NCBI GenBank assembly: GCA_030620095.1
Contig: JAUTXW010004481.1
Span: 5,001-69,000 of the forward strand
Reading direction: 5' to 3'
Origin: Kuschelorhynchus macadamiae
Taxonomy: Eukaryota; Arthropoda; Insecta; Coleoptera; Curculionidae
DNA: 64,000 nucleotides
Every line of letters begins with the position of its first letter. Within the stretch, counting starts at the first letter, position 1. Both the position numbers and the translations under genes were made by a program. Positions 9,581 to 21,482 of the stretch are shown here, piece by piece. The notes under the pieces were generated by a model. The model saw only the letters and a program-made list of their open reading frames with translations. It was not told the DNA's origin and did not search any database.

Positions 9581-12044
9581 TTAACGCAGAAGTCCGTGTC
9601 TTGGTCTTCTGTGTTTGGTCCTATTGTTGTGGTTTGAAGCTAGTGGATCGTAATTCACCAGGTCTCGTAGATTTTCATTATGATGGTTTTCGGCTGCTCT
9701 GAAGGCTCGGGTAGCCTTTTGTTGCATTTTCGATTTGTGTCCATTGAAGATCTCTCTGCAAGTCCTCATTCCTGATGAACCACGGGGCATCTGCCGCCAT
9801 CCTTATCAGTTTGTTTTCTGTCCTCTTGATTTTTAGAAGGTTTGTTTTTGACGCATAGCCGTAAGCTGTGGAGCCGTACGTTAGTTGGCTCCTTGCTACT
9901 GTTTTGATGGGTAGCAGCTTTGTCCTGATTGCCATTTCGCTCTTTCGGCAGAGCAATGGATAGAGTTTATTCATTGCCTGTCTGGCTTTGATCCTCGCTG
10001 CGTTGATGTGTTTGGTCCAAGTCAGTCGTTTGTCCATGGTCATACCTAGGTACTTGACCTCGTTGGACCATGGAATCTCCACTTCTCCAACTCGGATTCT
10101 GGCTCTGGCAGTCAGAGGGAGAAGATGGAGTAGAGCAAGGGTCCTAGTACCGATCCTTGTGGAACTCCTGCTACCAGTCCTCTTTGTTCAGAGTGGGTAT
10201 CATTCACTTTGACGGAGAATGTCCTGTCTCTTAGGTAGCTGCATATTATTTTAATGCTTCTTCTCTCGTATCCGGCCACAGATTTTTTGTACACCAGTCC
10301 TTGGTGCCACATCCTGTCGAAGGCCCTCTCGATGTCTAGGAAGACTACTCCTGTGGCTTCTCTGTTGTTGAATCCTTTTGTGATGTATTCAGTAGCTCTA
10401 AGAACTTGTTGTTCAGATGAGTGCCCAGCCCTGAAGCCGAATTGTTCGTCTGGAATGGCGTCTAGCTCTTGGGTCTCATCTTTTAGTCTTCTAGCTATGG
10501 CTCGCTCAGCTACTTTGCCTAGTGCAGGGAGTAGACTTATGGGCCTGTAGTTTTGCGGTAGGGTGCGGTCCTTGCCTGGTTTTTCCAGGACTATGACCTC
10601 CGCCTTTTTCCACATGCTGGGGAAGTGGCATGTCCTCAATATGGTGTTGATGATGTTGGTCATAGCACTGTAACCTTTTCTTGGAAGGTACTTTAGCATC
10701 TTGTTGGTAATGCAGTCGGCTCCAGGGGCTTTTTTCACCTTTAGCCTTTTTATTATGTCTCTGACTTCTCCAGGGGAGACAGGAGTTGGACTGTGTTGAG
10801 GTAGAACCTGTGCGTCCAGATCCCTTACAATCTCGTTGACTTCTTCTATGTGTTCGTCGTCTTCGTTGGGGTGATGGTTTAACTGACCTTGTTGAACAAT
10901 GGCGTCAGCAAGGATCTCAGCTTTGTCTTGATCTGAGTAGACAGGGCCGTTTACACTTTGAAGAGGTGGTAAGGGTCGTTTGTCAGACCTTAAGGCACGC
11001 TGCATTTGCCATGCAGTCTGGTGAGTTGTATCCAGGGATTTCACTTTTTCACTCCACTTGTTATCCCGGTATTCCTTGAGACTGTCCCTCAGGAATTGGG
11101 AGTGGCGATTTAGTACAATCCTGTCTTCTTCCTCTCGGGTCCTGGCGTAGACCCTTCGGAGTCGTCTATTTGTCCGGACCTCGGCTTTTAGAGGTTCCGG
11201 GAGGTCCTCTGTATGCCGGTGCCTGCTTATGTCCTCCACTACTGTGTTTTCATGGAAGGCACTCAGGATGGCTGTCTCTAGACGTCCTACGGCCTCCTCT
11301 AGTCCCTGAGGAGCGCGGATCTCAGGGATTTCGATTACGGTTTTCAGACGCCTTTGATAGGCCTTCCAGTCGGTTGTTTTCTTGATGCGGTGGTTTACTC
11401 TGTTAAGGTTTACACCCAGTTGTAGGAGTACTGGGTTGTGATCTGATGTTCCTTCCTCCAGAGTGTTTATGTCCAGCTCCTCCCTGATGTTTTTCAGGAG
11501 TGCAATGTCTAGGACTGAAGGTCTCCCATGTCCACGGGGGAGGTGGGTAGGTTGCTCGGGTCCTATTATGGCGAGCCTATGGTCTTCGCAGAGTCTGGAT
11601 AGTTTGCGACCATCGTTGTTCGTATAGGAGCAATGCTATTCTTCTGATTTGTCCAGTGGCTAGATGCTCGATGTCTTCTCCTAGTAGTTCTTGTCTGGGA
11701 GCACGATATGCGGAAGTAATCTTGACATTACTTCGCCGTGTTTGGACCTCGATGGAAATGGCGTCTAGTTCCACATCCTCAACCCCCAGGAAGGAATGTG
11801 GGACGCCTCTCCGGACTAGTAGAGCTACTCCTCCCGCAGCTGGGTTGCCGGAGGGGTCATATCTGTACATATGATACCCCGGGAAGGAAATTCTAGTCTC
11901 AGGTCTGAGTTTCGTCTCTTGGATTGCTACGACATCTGGGTGGTGTTCCTCCAGAAGCTCCATGACATCTGTTTTCCTGGCCCTTATTCCGCAGGTGTTC
12001 CAGGAAATTAATTTTAACTCCTCGTTTTGTTGTTGTGCTGGCAT
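9581..12044 (-). pseudogene. LINE ORF2: endonuclease-reverse transcriptase, disabled
   Basis: Starts at the ATG at 12044, two bases after the ORF1 stop. Residues 1-110 are an exonuclease-endonuclease-phosphatase domain (ISWNTCGIR, AIQETKL, GGVALLVRRG). Near 11640 the frame shifts and the GDxN part is missing; the next frame resumes at TNNDGRKLSRLCEDH and contains SDHNPV. A long frame to 10112 carries reverse transcriptase motifs (NYRPISLLP, FGFRAGHSS, FLDIERAFD, GVPQGSVLGPLLY). The segment that should hold the YADD active site is deleted at about 10110, and the thumb resumes at VKYLGMTMD. Another frameshift near 9710 precedes the final residues and the stop at 9581. Role in an intact element: target-primed reverse transcription. 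Confidence 0.9.
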
Positions 12045-12046
12045 TT

Positions 12047-13334
12047 TTATTTAAGTCTGCGAAGCTGTTCCTCCACAGCTTTTGTAATTGTTGGGATTAT
12101 ATTCTCAACAATTGAGGGCATCATTCCTGTAACTGCCTGCAGGATGGCAGCTTGTAAATCCAAGGGGGGACTGGAAGTCTCGCCCTTAGATGTATTTGGC
12201 TTTGTTTGTGTTGGGGCCTTGTCCTTAGTTGTTTTGTCATCTTCTTTGGCTGGTTTTGGCCCTGGCTTGAAGTTTGCCCATGGGGCGACAGGTGTCTTTT
12301 TGGGATTGGGGAACCTGGGGCATCCCCTGTAGCTGGCAGGGTGCCCACTTTGGCCGCAATTAGCACAGGTGGCATTTTTAGTGCCGTCTTCATTAGTTGG
12401 CAGGTTGCAAGCACTGGCCCTTTGTTGACCAGCGCATTTAACACATCTGTCCGGATGCGTGCATAAGGACTGAGTGTGCCCAAATTGCTGACATTTGTAG
12501 CACTGCTTGACCGTCTGGTCTTTTTTCTTTGGCTCAACTTTAACCTGTCTATCTAGGAGTACTTTAATCTCCATTATCCTCTTGTCTGCTGCCTTGACGA
12601 GAAACAGAGGCATTGGCTTCTTTTGTGACCCTGGAGGTCATACGTGTTACTTCAATTTCTTTGAGTCCGATTTCGCTGAGTTCTTCAACGATTTCTTCTA
12701 GGGGGGTGTCCATGTGTAGTCCTCGGATAACAGCATGGACTTTCTTGTCTTCAGGAAGTTGATACGTGTGATACGGTTTGTTAGCTTCCTTGAGATGTTT
12801 GGTTAAGGCCCGGTGGTCTTTGGCCGTTTGGGGTAAATCTGCAGTCTGCTCCCTGCAGCTTTTGCCTTTGAGAAGGCAATGTTTGCGCTCTTGATATTTT
12901 TGCGCACAACTGTCCAATCTCCCCCGTCATCTATTACTATAGGCGGGATTTTGGTTTTCGCCGGAGAAGTCTTGGCGTTCTCTGCTTCCTCCGGCAGGTT
13001 TTTCTTCCTCCATTAGTATGGCGTCCTCTGAGGGTGGAGATTTTGCCCTTTTCCTCTTGGTTTTTTGCTCTATAGCGGGCGTGTCGGTGTTCACTTCCTG
13101 AACCCGCTTTGTATCCGCACTTGTTTGATTGATGAAAAGAGTTTCTAGACGGACCAGCCTGGCCGTCATCTCTTTATTTTCCCTCTCTAAGGCCTGGTAC
13201 CTTAGTAGGAGGCGGGCGTTTTCCTCTTTAAGTTTAGCAATCCTTTCGGTTTTGGTTTTCACTTCTCCACTAGAGCTGGCACTTTTAGTGGACACACTCA
13301 CTTCTGGCTTCATATTGTTGCACTGCACTTGCAC
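12047..13334 (-). pseudogene. LINE ORF1: Gag-like RNA-binding protein, frameshifted
   Basis: Three overlapping minus-strand pieces. The first (from ATG at 13334) has a coiled-coil stretch (KLKEENARLLLRYQALER). The second, about 12564-12917, has the PRE domain found beside zinc knuckles in Jockey-clade Gag proteins (VIRGLHMDTPLEEIVEEL). The third, to the stop at 12047, has CCHC-type knuckles (CYKCQQFGHTQSLC, CANCGQSGHPASYRGC) and a basic tail. Breaks lie near 12920 and 12600. In an intact element it packages the RNA. Confidence 0.9.
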
Positions 13335-13486
13335 AGCACGACTTCACAGAATCTTTATTCCTGTAGGGAATAAATCACACTTAGCACTTTTCCAAAATTG
13401 GAAAAAAGTCACTTCTCGTAATCTTTCAGTACGGAGCCGGGTGAACCGAATCGATCCGCACTGTTTGAATGCTCAAAGTGAACTGA
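13335..13486 (-). promoter_or_regulatory. LINE 5' UTR / internal promoter region
   Basis: The 152 bp between the element's 5' end and the ORF1 ATG. Jockey-clade elements carry an internal RNA polymerase II promoter here; that function is family knowledge, not visible as a defined motif. The open frame that runs through 13409-13741 crosses the element boundary and is not a gene. Confidence 0.5.
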
Positions 13487-13498
13487 CGAGAGCCGAAC

Positions 13499-13640
13499 GA
13501 GTGCGAATGGTTGTTTTATGCGTTTTCCGTAGAGCGGCTCCACCGTACAGCAGCTTAAGCGTAATTGGAATGAAATCAGCACTCTCACGAACTCGTCCAT
13601 AGGGTTGCGCATCTTCCTTTTTCCTTCAACCAACGGTCTT
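13499..13640. other. Continuation of the LINE target site
   Basis: Continues the GC-richer stretch broken by the LINE. No gene, RNA or known repeat is recognised in it. Confidence 0.4.
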
Positions 13641-14684
13641 ATATACTTATTAATTCTTGAAATCGTTAAAAAGGACCCTCCGAGATTTTTTCCGATCTTT
13701 ACGTTTAGTTGGTCTGTCTCTCTGTTGGTGTGCCTGTTCACCGCATAAATTCAATCTGACAAAACAAAATGGCGGCATATCCAATATCTCTCAAAAATCA
13801 AATATTATGTAGAAATTTGTGGTAAAATTTGGTGGTAAAATTTAGGTACGAATCCAAGAAGACGGAACAAAATGGCGGCTTAATAAAATATTTAAAAATT
13901 TAGCCTAAAAAAATGACCTGATGGATTCATTTTAAATTGTGTCCCGTAACCGAGGCCGTGACTAATTGTGATATAGAGATAGACTAGTAAAATTGTGGAT
14001 CTAATTCAAGATAACGGAATAAAATGGCGACCAAATGTAATGTTTGCAATCGTGAAAAAATCACCCTCTTAGGTTTTACATATCCTCACGTTTTGGTGCC
14101 CCTAGATGTAAAAAAAATATATTTTATCAATTCCGTCGGTTCGTCTGTCTGTCAGTTCGCGGCATAGCTTAAAAAATCAAATTTTAGTCAAAAATTAAGG
14201 GTCATATAGTGATAATATTTTGGTAAAAAAACTCAATATGCAGGAACAAGATGGCGGCCTAGCAAAACGTTAAAAAAAAAGTGTCACGTAGGAATGAACT
14301 GGAAACATTTTGGTATAAATACAAGATACCAAAACAAAATGGCGGCCTAATAAAATATTTTAAAAATCGGTCTGAAAAAACTACGTATTAGATCGACTTA
14401 AAATTTTGTGCAAGTATTAAGTGTAATATAGAGATAAACTGGTAAAGTTGTGGCATGAATTCAAGATGGCGAAACAAAATGGCACCAAATAAAATTTAAA
14501 AAATCAAAGTAAAAAAATCTTATTCAATTGACTTTAAAAATTAAATGTGATATAAGAATAAATCGCGGTGTGTGTCAGCGTAAAAACTACTTGCTAAATT
14601 TATGTATTACTTATGTATTTTAAATTATGTCAAAAAATCAAGTTCGGCATAGATAGAGACTGGTAAAATATGTTTAAAAAGGCA

Positions 14685-14741
<57 letters not shown>
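14685..14741. repeat. (TA)n microsatellite
   Basis: About 28 TA units in a G copy. In family orientation it follows 'cagtacaaagtgattta', the position at which other G copies also carry TA runs. Confidence 0.95.
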
Positions 14742-14742
<1 letters not shown>

Positions 14743-15801
14743 CTAAATCACTTTGTACTGGTCACACTTCACTATTCTTAATCATAGAAAAGATTCATAA
14801 CGATAGAAGTTCCGGATAAAGGAAATTTACGGATTTTTAAAATTTTGTTACTGAACAAGAGTTAATTTTTAGACCGATACAATTTTTTACTTCAAGGATA
14901 TTTTTATATATATATATTGCATTAATTTTATTGCATTAGTATTGTGCCCACAAATCGTCCACTGTTATTACTTCTCTCGTAAAAGGAAAGTATTGTAATC
15001 GTGAAAAAATCACCCTCCGAGATTTTTTCAGATCTTCACGTTTCAGGGTCCCTAGATGACGAAGAACATGTTTTCTCAATTCCGTAGGCATGTGTCTGTC
15101 TGTTCGCGGCGTAGCTATAAAACTACTTACCCGGTTGCCTTCAAATTCTGGTCAAAAATTCAGGGTTAATATGGGGATGACCTGGTAACATTTTGGTAAA
15201 AATCCAATTTGGCGAAACAAAATAGCGGCCTGCTGAAAAATTATTATTAAAAAACTACTCATCCAATTTATCTCAAATTTTGCAAAAACATCAAGTATTA
15301 TGTAGGAATCCACTGGTAACATGTTAGTACGAATCGAAGATGGCGGGACAAAATGGCGGTTTAATAAAATATTTAAAAGTTCAGCTTGAAAGAACTGCTT
15401 AATTTTTTATAGTCTTATAGAGATCAACTAGTTAAATTGTGGTACTAATTTAAGATGGCTGAACAAAATGGCGGCCAAATAAAATGTTTGTAATCGTTAA
15501 AAAGTCACCCTCAGGTTTTACACATCTTTATGTTTCAGCGTCCCTAGATGCCAATAAATATGTATTATCAATTCCATCGGTCCAACTGTTGGCCTGTTTA
15601 TCTATAAGTTTGCGACATAGCTTCTTACCCAGTTGACTTCAAATTTTGACCAAAAATTAAGGGTCCTAGGCTAGGTTATATGAATGGACCTAGTAATATT
15701 TTGGTATAAATCCAATGTGTCGGAACAATGTTTAAAAAAACATTGTTAAAGTGGTGTATTATTTGGGGTAAAATCCAATAAAAAAAAACAAGTTTTTTTA
15801 A

Positions 15802-15845
15802 GGTGTCGATGTTTCGCAACTTTATTGCTGCATCCTCTGGACACC
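15802..15845 (-). ncRNA. Hammerhead-ribozyme-like motif, copy d (core changed)
   Basis: On the minus strand GGTGTC and GACACC can form a 6-bp stem I around CAGAGGA, a mostly paired stem II and GAAAC. The core should read CTGANGA, so the second base is mutated; ACGTC has become ACATC. Probably inactive. Confidence 0.4.
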
Positions 15846-16115
15846 TATAAAGGTTCCATATCCTGTATAAAACCCATATTATCATTCTTTACCGACTCCG
15901 TTCGTCCGAAAATATTTTCCAGATGTTAAGTTTTTAAATGGTTTTTGTTAACGATCCTCGTGTTGTTATGTTAGAGTGGTGTATTATTTGGGGTTAGGAT
16001 CCAGTAAAGAAACAAAAGACTTTATACTGTGACTATGTACTGAATTAAATTGGGCCACACTTCACCATAACAAGGGAAGTTCCGGGTAAAGGAAATTTAC
16101 CGATTTCTTTATAGG

Positions 16116-16672
16116 TATTTTTGTTGTTCGTTATAATCTTCAAAAGCGGAACCAATTTTTAAAAATTCAGAAATACAGCATTCCTTTTGCTTTTAATCCC
16201 TAGTACCTAGCTCCTTAGTCTTAATACTAAAGGCTATTTCCACTAGACAAAAATAATACCTGATACAATATTTTACTTTCTTTAAATTTACATAATTTGT
16301 TTTTGCAATGATTATTCTTAAATCATATTTAAAACGTAAATAGACGAATACTATTGTTTAGCCGATTCGAGATGAAAAGTACTTCCTGACTTGCTTTCAC
16401 TTGGTTATTTAATTTGACGTCACTCCATATTTTGTGCTCGTTGCGATGATAACAACGACGTGCAGCGGTAATCTTGAAATGTCTGCGTTTCAACTTCAAA
16501 TAGAGTGCTGATTAGGTGGCACATTCTTGGTTTAGTTTGTTTGCGTTTCGGGTCTATTTTAATATGTTCGTAGCTACCTGACGCAGATTCAATTTTGTCT
16601 AGATAATCACCTTTAACCATATGACAATCATATCTCTTTTGCCTGCATATTGAATTACAATGTCTTATTTGT
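16116..16672. other. No gene recognised
   Basis: Unique-looking AT-rich DNA. A 66-codon minus-strand frame at 16420-16620 has no domain I know, and no splice context that I could fix. A coding role is not supported. Confidence 0.4.
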
Positions 16673-16680
16673 CGCCGAGG

Positions 16681-17284
16681 CAGTGGCGGTTCGTGGATTT
16701 AAGAACGGGTGAAGCACAGCGTACCTAGGTACATAGAGCCGGAGAATCTTTTTATGAGGTTAATTATAGCTTTGGAGTGTTCTTTTAATACTTAGGGGAA
16801 ATAATATGAATTTTTAAGATTTTAAATATATTTTTTTGTTCTTAAAAAACAGTTATGTAGCTATATCTTAACTGCTTCCGCCTCCAATCATCTGAGCGCA
16901 CTAATTTACATTAATTCTATAACAAGCGAACAAGCGCCTTCAGACTGCAGCAGCAGTCTTTTGCCGCTCCCATCTCTATTTGGCTTACGGATATTCAACA
17001 TTGCGTTGCCATAAATAAATCTGAGCGCGAAAGCCGGCTTGCGGGGGTCTGATGCGGAATTTGTTTTGTTACTACTGAATATGATTCCTCAACGGGTCTC
17101 TCCTATGAAAAGGTGTTCAGCGCGCTACATTTTTAAGTCATTATTATTTTTTTTGAGTATATAATGCACTAGTTTTGATAGAAAATAATGGTATAATTAA
17201 GTAAATAATGTGAATTTATATAAATTGATTGGAAAATATAGGTGAAGCGGCTCTGCACCCACGTCCCCTGGCGAGCCGCCACTG
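16681..17284. mobile_element. Non-autonomous hAT element (604 bp)
   Basis: The left end is CAGTGGCGGTTCG and the right end, reverse-complemented, is CAGTGGCGGCTCG. The 8-bp duplication cgccgagg is exact at 16673-16680 and 17285-17292. Length, termini and duplication identify an hAT-derived non-autonomous element. No transposase fragment is visible inside. Confidence 0.92.
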
Positions 17285-17292
17285 CGCCGAGG

Positions 17293-19680
17293 GTGTTCAT
17301 GGATTTTCATTTGACCATTTCTTTCTTGACGCAAAATTAAAAAGACGCAAAAAACTGGAGTTGACCCAAAAGAAGCATAAACATTTTATAAAAAAATAAA
17401 ATCCACATAAAAACACTAAAAAAACTAGGAACTCGGCATCCAGCTAAGACCTAATTACTAAGCACATCATAAAAAAGGCAATTATGTACTGAGAATTTTA
17501 ATATCTGATATCACAACTGTAATCTTTATTTACTGCATTTATTACTTTGTCGATGACTTTATACTTCTTAATGCCAAATTCCTAAGATGGAATAAAATAT
17601 TGTTTTTTTTTATTTAAGCCGGTTTTAATTTTTCTGCAAAAACCTTTATTTCATCATTCTAAGTGTTCAATACAAGTGTCCGGTTCAAGGCGCCAAGACC
17701 TAAATCCTTATTTATGTATAGATAGTTGTTCAACGCTGAGTTAGTACTGGACATTACTACTAGATGGCGAGTTCACCAAGTATGTTTATTCACTAATTTG
17801 TACTACTAAAGGCGTTTTGGGATAAGGGAACGTAGCCCTGATTTTCGAAAAGGCAGTGTTGTCAAAGTAAACTCGTTATGCCAACCATAAAATATAACTG
17901 CTTTTAAGATTTTTTGTTTTTTTTTGTTCAAAAGTTATTATCCTCGTTTATATATGCCCATCTATAAACAAGACTACTATCTTTCTTTGGTGATGTAACT
18001 GTGGTGATAAATGACTGATAATACGATTTTCGACAGCTAATTGGATATTCAATTTTTTTCAATTCGGCAGCACAGCGTGGCCGTTATCGATCATCCGAGC
18101 ATTGCAAAACTACCACAAAAAAAGAACCGTCCAATGATGAAAATAGACAACAAAGACCATACATTTTCTAGCAATGTTAATCGTATTATTCCTTTCAGTT
18201 ACAAAGTTGATTTTGTTGTTTGTAGTGAAATAGATTTATTCAATATCAAGATTACAAGATAATTCTGAATTCTATTTTGGGAGATACCTATTTAATTAAG
18301 TAATTAGGAAGTGGATACATTTGATTGTGTAAATTCAAAATTTGAAAATTGCTGTTACTTATTAATATCTAATGTAGAGCTGTATAACAAAATTTTAATT
18401 TTCTAAAAATATCAACCATCCATGTGCTTTTAAAAAATGTCGGCTTTAAAAAATGTCTAATTTAATTTTAAAGGAGGCTAGAAACCCACTTTAAAATTAA
18501 ATCAGTAGAAAAAACACTGTTGTAGCCAAGAAAAAATTCCTGGTGTGGCAGAGGTCTAAAATTTTACATTTAGGGCCGTGTCTAGAATATATCACCATTT
18601 CGAGTGGGTAAGGTGTTAAAAAAAATGACGCCCCCGTAAAAATAAACGACTAAAAAAAACCTTTTGAGGTCTTTTCTTTAACTTCGGGTTGTATTGTATA
18701 TTTTTTTATGTCGGGTTACTAAATAAAGTATATTTTTAATACAAAATCGCACTATATAAAATAGGTATTTTTAATGTGCTTATAATTTTGGTGATTTGGA
18801 TTAAAAGAATATTCAGAAGAAGCGTGCACCAAAAGAGATTATTTAGTGTGATTAAAGTGTACAAAATTCAAAATTGTCATCTTTATTGGTTCAGAAAATC
18901 TAAGCGGGCATGAAAGATGTTATATGTTCAATATAATTTTACTCCTCAGTATGAAATTTCAATTTTTATAAATGTTAATTTCTACCGCGACGAAATATAA
19001 AAGAACAAGGCACTAATTACAATTCACACAGCACAGATTTCAAGCTATGACCGAACAAAGGGAAAATTTTTGGGGACTGAGAAATAATTCAAATATAAAT
19101 GAGTTGATTTATGTAAACCAACTGTATAAAATATAAGTGAATATAAGTTTTAGACACAAAAATTCGGTCTGTAAAATTATTATACATAGTGCATCACAAA
19201 CTATTGTTGATTTGTAGATTTGCTTTTACCTCATTTTAACATTGAGCTAAAATTTTATAGAGTGTTTTATATTTATTGGTCACTAGATTAAATTAAAATT
19301 ATTCGTAGGTAATTAGCTCAAACAAGCACAGAGTTTAATACAGAGTGGTAATTAAGTGATTTCGCACTCTGCTGGTAAACATTATTATCATAAAAACAAC
19401 AAAAAAATATGTAGTGACAGGGGTTCACAAATAGTTTGTTTTGGAGATGTGAGATATCGGGTGTTGAAAATACATATTTTTAACACACCCGGTGACGTAG
19501 GAGATATCTAATAATCCGCATTTTTTTCGTTTAATTGCAAACATATCAATTTGTAATTTTTCACACATATATTACTCAATACAAGGAAAATTGTTGATAA
19601 AAAAAAAAATTATTTTTTTTACTTATCGTTTCGTCAATAGAGCAATTTAGTTTAATATTTCTAGTGGCACCATATTGCTA
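17293..19680. other. No gene recognised; one imperfect hairpin
   Basis: AT-rich intergenic or intronic sequence. The frame at 18041-18262 has no recognisable motif. An imperfect inverted repeat near 19459-19493 (cgggtgttgaaaat against atttttaacacacccg) sits between two gagatatc words. Near 18570 'agggccgtgtctag' looks like a transposon end, but I found no partner. Confidence 0.4.
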
Positions 19681-19714
19681 TCTTGAAAATAAAAGTTAAT
19701 ATGCGATACATCTT

Positions 19715-20560
19715 TCAAAATCGGTAAATTTCCTTTACCCGGAACTTTCTTTATGAATCTTTTTCTTTATTAGGAATAGTGAAGTGTGACTCAATTTAGT
19801 TAGGTACATAGTGATTTAATAACATATATATATACGCCTTTTTAAACATTTATATTAGAAACCATTTTGTTCCACCATATTGAAATCCTACTAATATTTT
19901 ACCAGTTTTTGCCTAGTAGTTTTTACATTGACACACACCGCTATTTTGTTGGATCATAGCGAATTCGTACAAGTTTATCCCTCTATCACTGTTAATTTTT
20001 CTGCAAAATTTAAAGTCAGTTGAATAAGAAAAAATTCTTCAGTTGATTTTTTTAAACATTTTATTTGGCCGTCATTTTATTTCGTCATCTTAAATTTGTA
20101 CCACAATTTTTCCAGTTAATTTCTTTTCCATAATTAATATTTGCACAAATTTGAAATCAATCTATTCGGTTGTTTTTTAAATATTTTATTAGGCCGCCAT
20201 TTTATTTCAACTTGGAATTTGGATTCGTACCAAAATGTTGTCACTTGATTTTCTCATAATACTTAATTTTTGTGCAAAATTTGAGTCAAATTGGATAAGT
20301 AGTTTATTAGAAATAATTTTTTTAACATTTCACTAAGCTGTCTTGTGGGTGACCATATTGGATTTTTATCAAAAAATTACCAGGTCACCCTTAATGTTTG
20401 ACCAAAATTTGGAGTCAGTCGGATTAATAGTTGTTTAGCTATGCCACGAACTGGCAGACAGATCGACGGAATTGGGAAAATATGTTTTCGCAAAACACAA
20501 AAATAGGAAAAAAACTCGGAGTGCGATTTTTTCACGATTACAATCCTTTACGAGGGAAGT
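19715..20560 (+). repeat. Repeat family G copy
   Basis: Head 'cggtaaatttcctttaccc' at about 19722, then subrepeats with gccgtcattttatttcg and gccgccattttatttca, a short gacagatcgacgg tail near 20460, and a gagggaagtaaaa end near 20560. No genes. Confidence 0.75.
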
Positions 20561-20681
20561 AAAAAAGTAATTTTACTGCAAAAATAACTAGAAAAATCGG
20601 TAAATTCCCTTTACCCGGAACTTCCCTGGCTATGATTTTTTTCCATTTGTTAGGAACTAATTTAGTTCTGTACATAGTTAC

Positions 20682-20804
<123 letters not shown>

Positions 20805-21442
20805 CATCTTGTTCATATTGGATTCCTACCAATATTTTACTAGTTTCTTTCTACCTATGCCTCACTTGACTACTGGACATAATTTAAAACAAATTCAATA
20901 AGTAGTTTTTACATCGACATACCACGTCATTGAATTCATACTAGTTTATCCCATTTTCACATTTAATTTTTCTACAAAATTTAAAGTCAGTTGAACAAGA
21001 TGTTTTATGTTGATTTTTTAAAAATTTTATTTGACTATTTTGTTTCGCCATCTTAAATTCGTACCACAACTTTACCAATTTACTCTATATCACACTTAAT
21101 TCTTGCACAAAAATTGAAATTAATTTAATAAATAATATTTTCAGGCTGATTTTTTAAATATTTTATTAAGCTATTTTGTTTTATTATTTTCAAATTTTTC
21201 ACAAAAATCAAGTGTTAAGTAGGATTGAACTGGTAACATTTTGATATGGACAAAATGTTATCAGTTCATTCCTATGTAACACTTGATTTTTGTGCAAAAT
21301 TTGAAGTAATTATCCAAATTAGTTTTTTATTAAAATTAAAATTTCTAAATGGTATTCGTTACCGATCCTCTTGTTCTTATGTTAGAGTGGTGAACTATTT
21401 GGGGTTAGGATCCAGTATTAAAAACTCTGTGTTTTTTTAAAT

Positions 21443-21482
21443 TGTCAACGTTTCGCAACTTTATTGTTGGATCCTCAGGACA
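21443..21482 (-). ncRNA. Hammerhead-ribozyme-like motif, copy e
   Basis: The minus strand reads TGTC, CTGAGGA, a stem II with one mismatch (CCAAC / GTTGC), GAAAC, GTT and GACA. Core bases are kept; the cleavage triplet is GTT rather than GTC, which still fits the NUH rule. An inverted partial unit follows to 21720. Confidence 0.45.

Larger units (their letters stand above)
8793..13486 (-). mobile_element. Jockey-type LINE with intact ends and internal deletions
   Basis: A 4,694-bp non-LTR retrotransposon on the minus strand. The 3' poly(A) appears as 25 T at 8793-8817. The 5' end at 13486 starts TCAGTTCACTTT. Both sides carry cgagagccgaac as a 12-bp target duplication. ORF1 (coiled coil, PRE domain, CCHC knuckles) and ORF2 (AP endonuclease, reverse transcriptase) are in the order and spacing of the Jockey clade. 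Both are broken, so it is not autonomous. Confidence 0.93.
13640..16115 (-). repeat. Repeat family G, reverse orientation
   Basis: The complement of the family seen elsewhere. It begins with the reversed gacagacag tail near 13700-13740, has repeated aaaatggcggc blocks (13770, 13873, 14340, 15350, 15470) and ends near 16095 with 'gggaagttccgggtaaagg', the complement of the family head. It includes a (TA)n array at 14685-14741 and a ribozyme-like motif at 15802-15845. No genes. Confidence 0.7.

Noticed and set aside
9051..13602. Plus-strand open frames across the LINE (for example 9051-9520, 10254-10550, 12027-12466)
   Set aside because: They are shadows of the minus-strand ORF1, ORF2 and 3' UTR, which carry all recognisable domains.
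13409..13741. 110-codon minus-strand frame
   Set aside because: It crosses the exact 5' boundary of the LINE and the target duplication, so it cannot be a single ancestral gene.
15676..15885. 69-codon minus frame with PEDAAIKLRN
   Set aside because: The apparent peptide is the reading of a hammerhead-like motif (copy d), not a protein signal.
16420..16620. 66-codon minus frame (MVKGDYLDKIESAS)
   Set aside because: Plausible composition, but no domain, no splice boundaries and no neighbour support.
18560..18640. 'agggccgtgtctag' as the left end of another transposon
   Set aside because: No matching inverted end or target duplication found within the next few kilobases.
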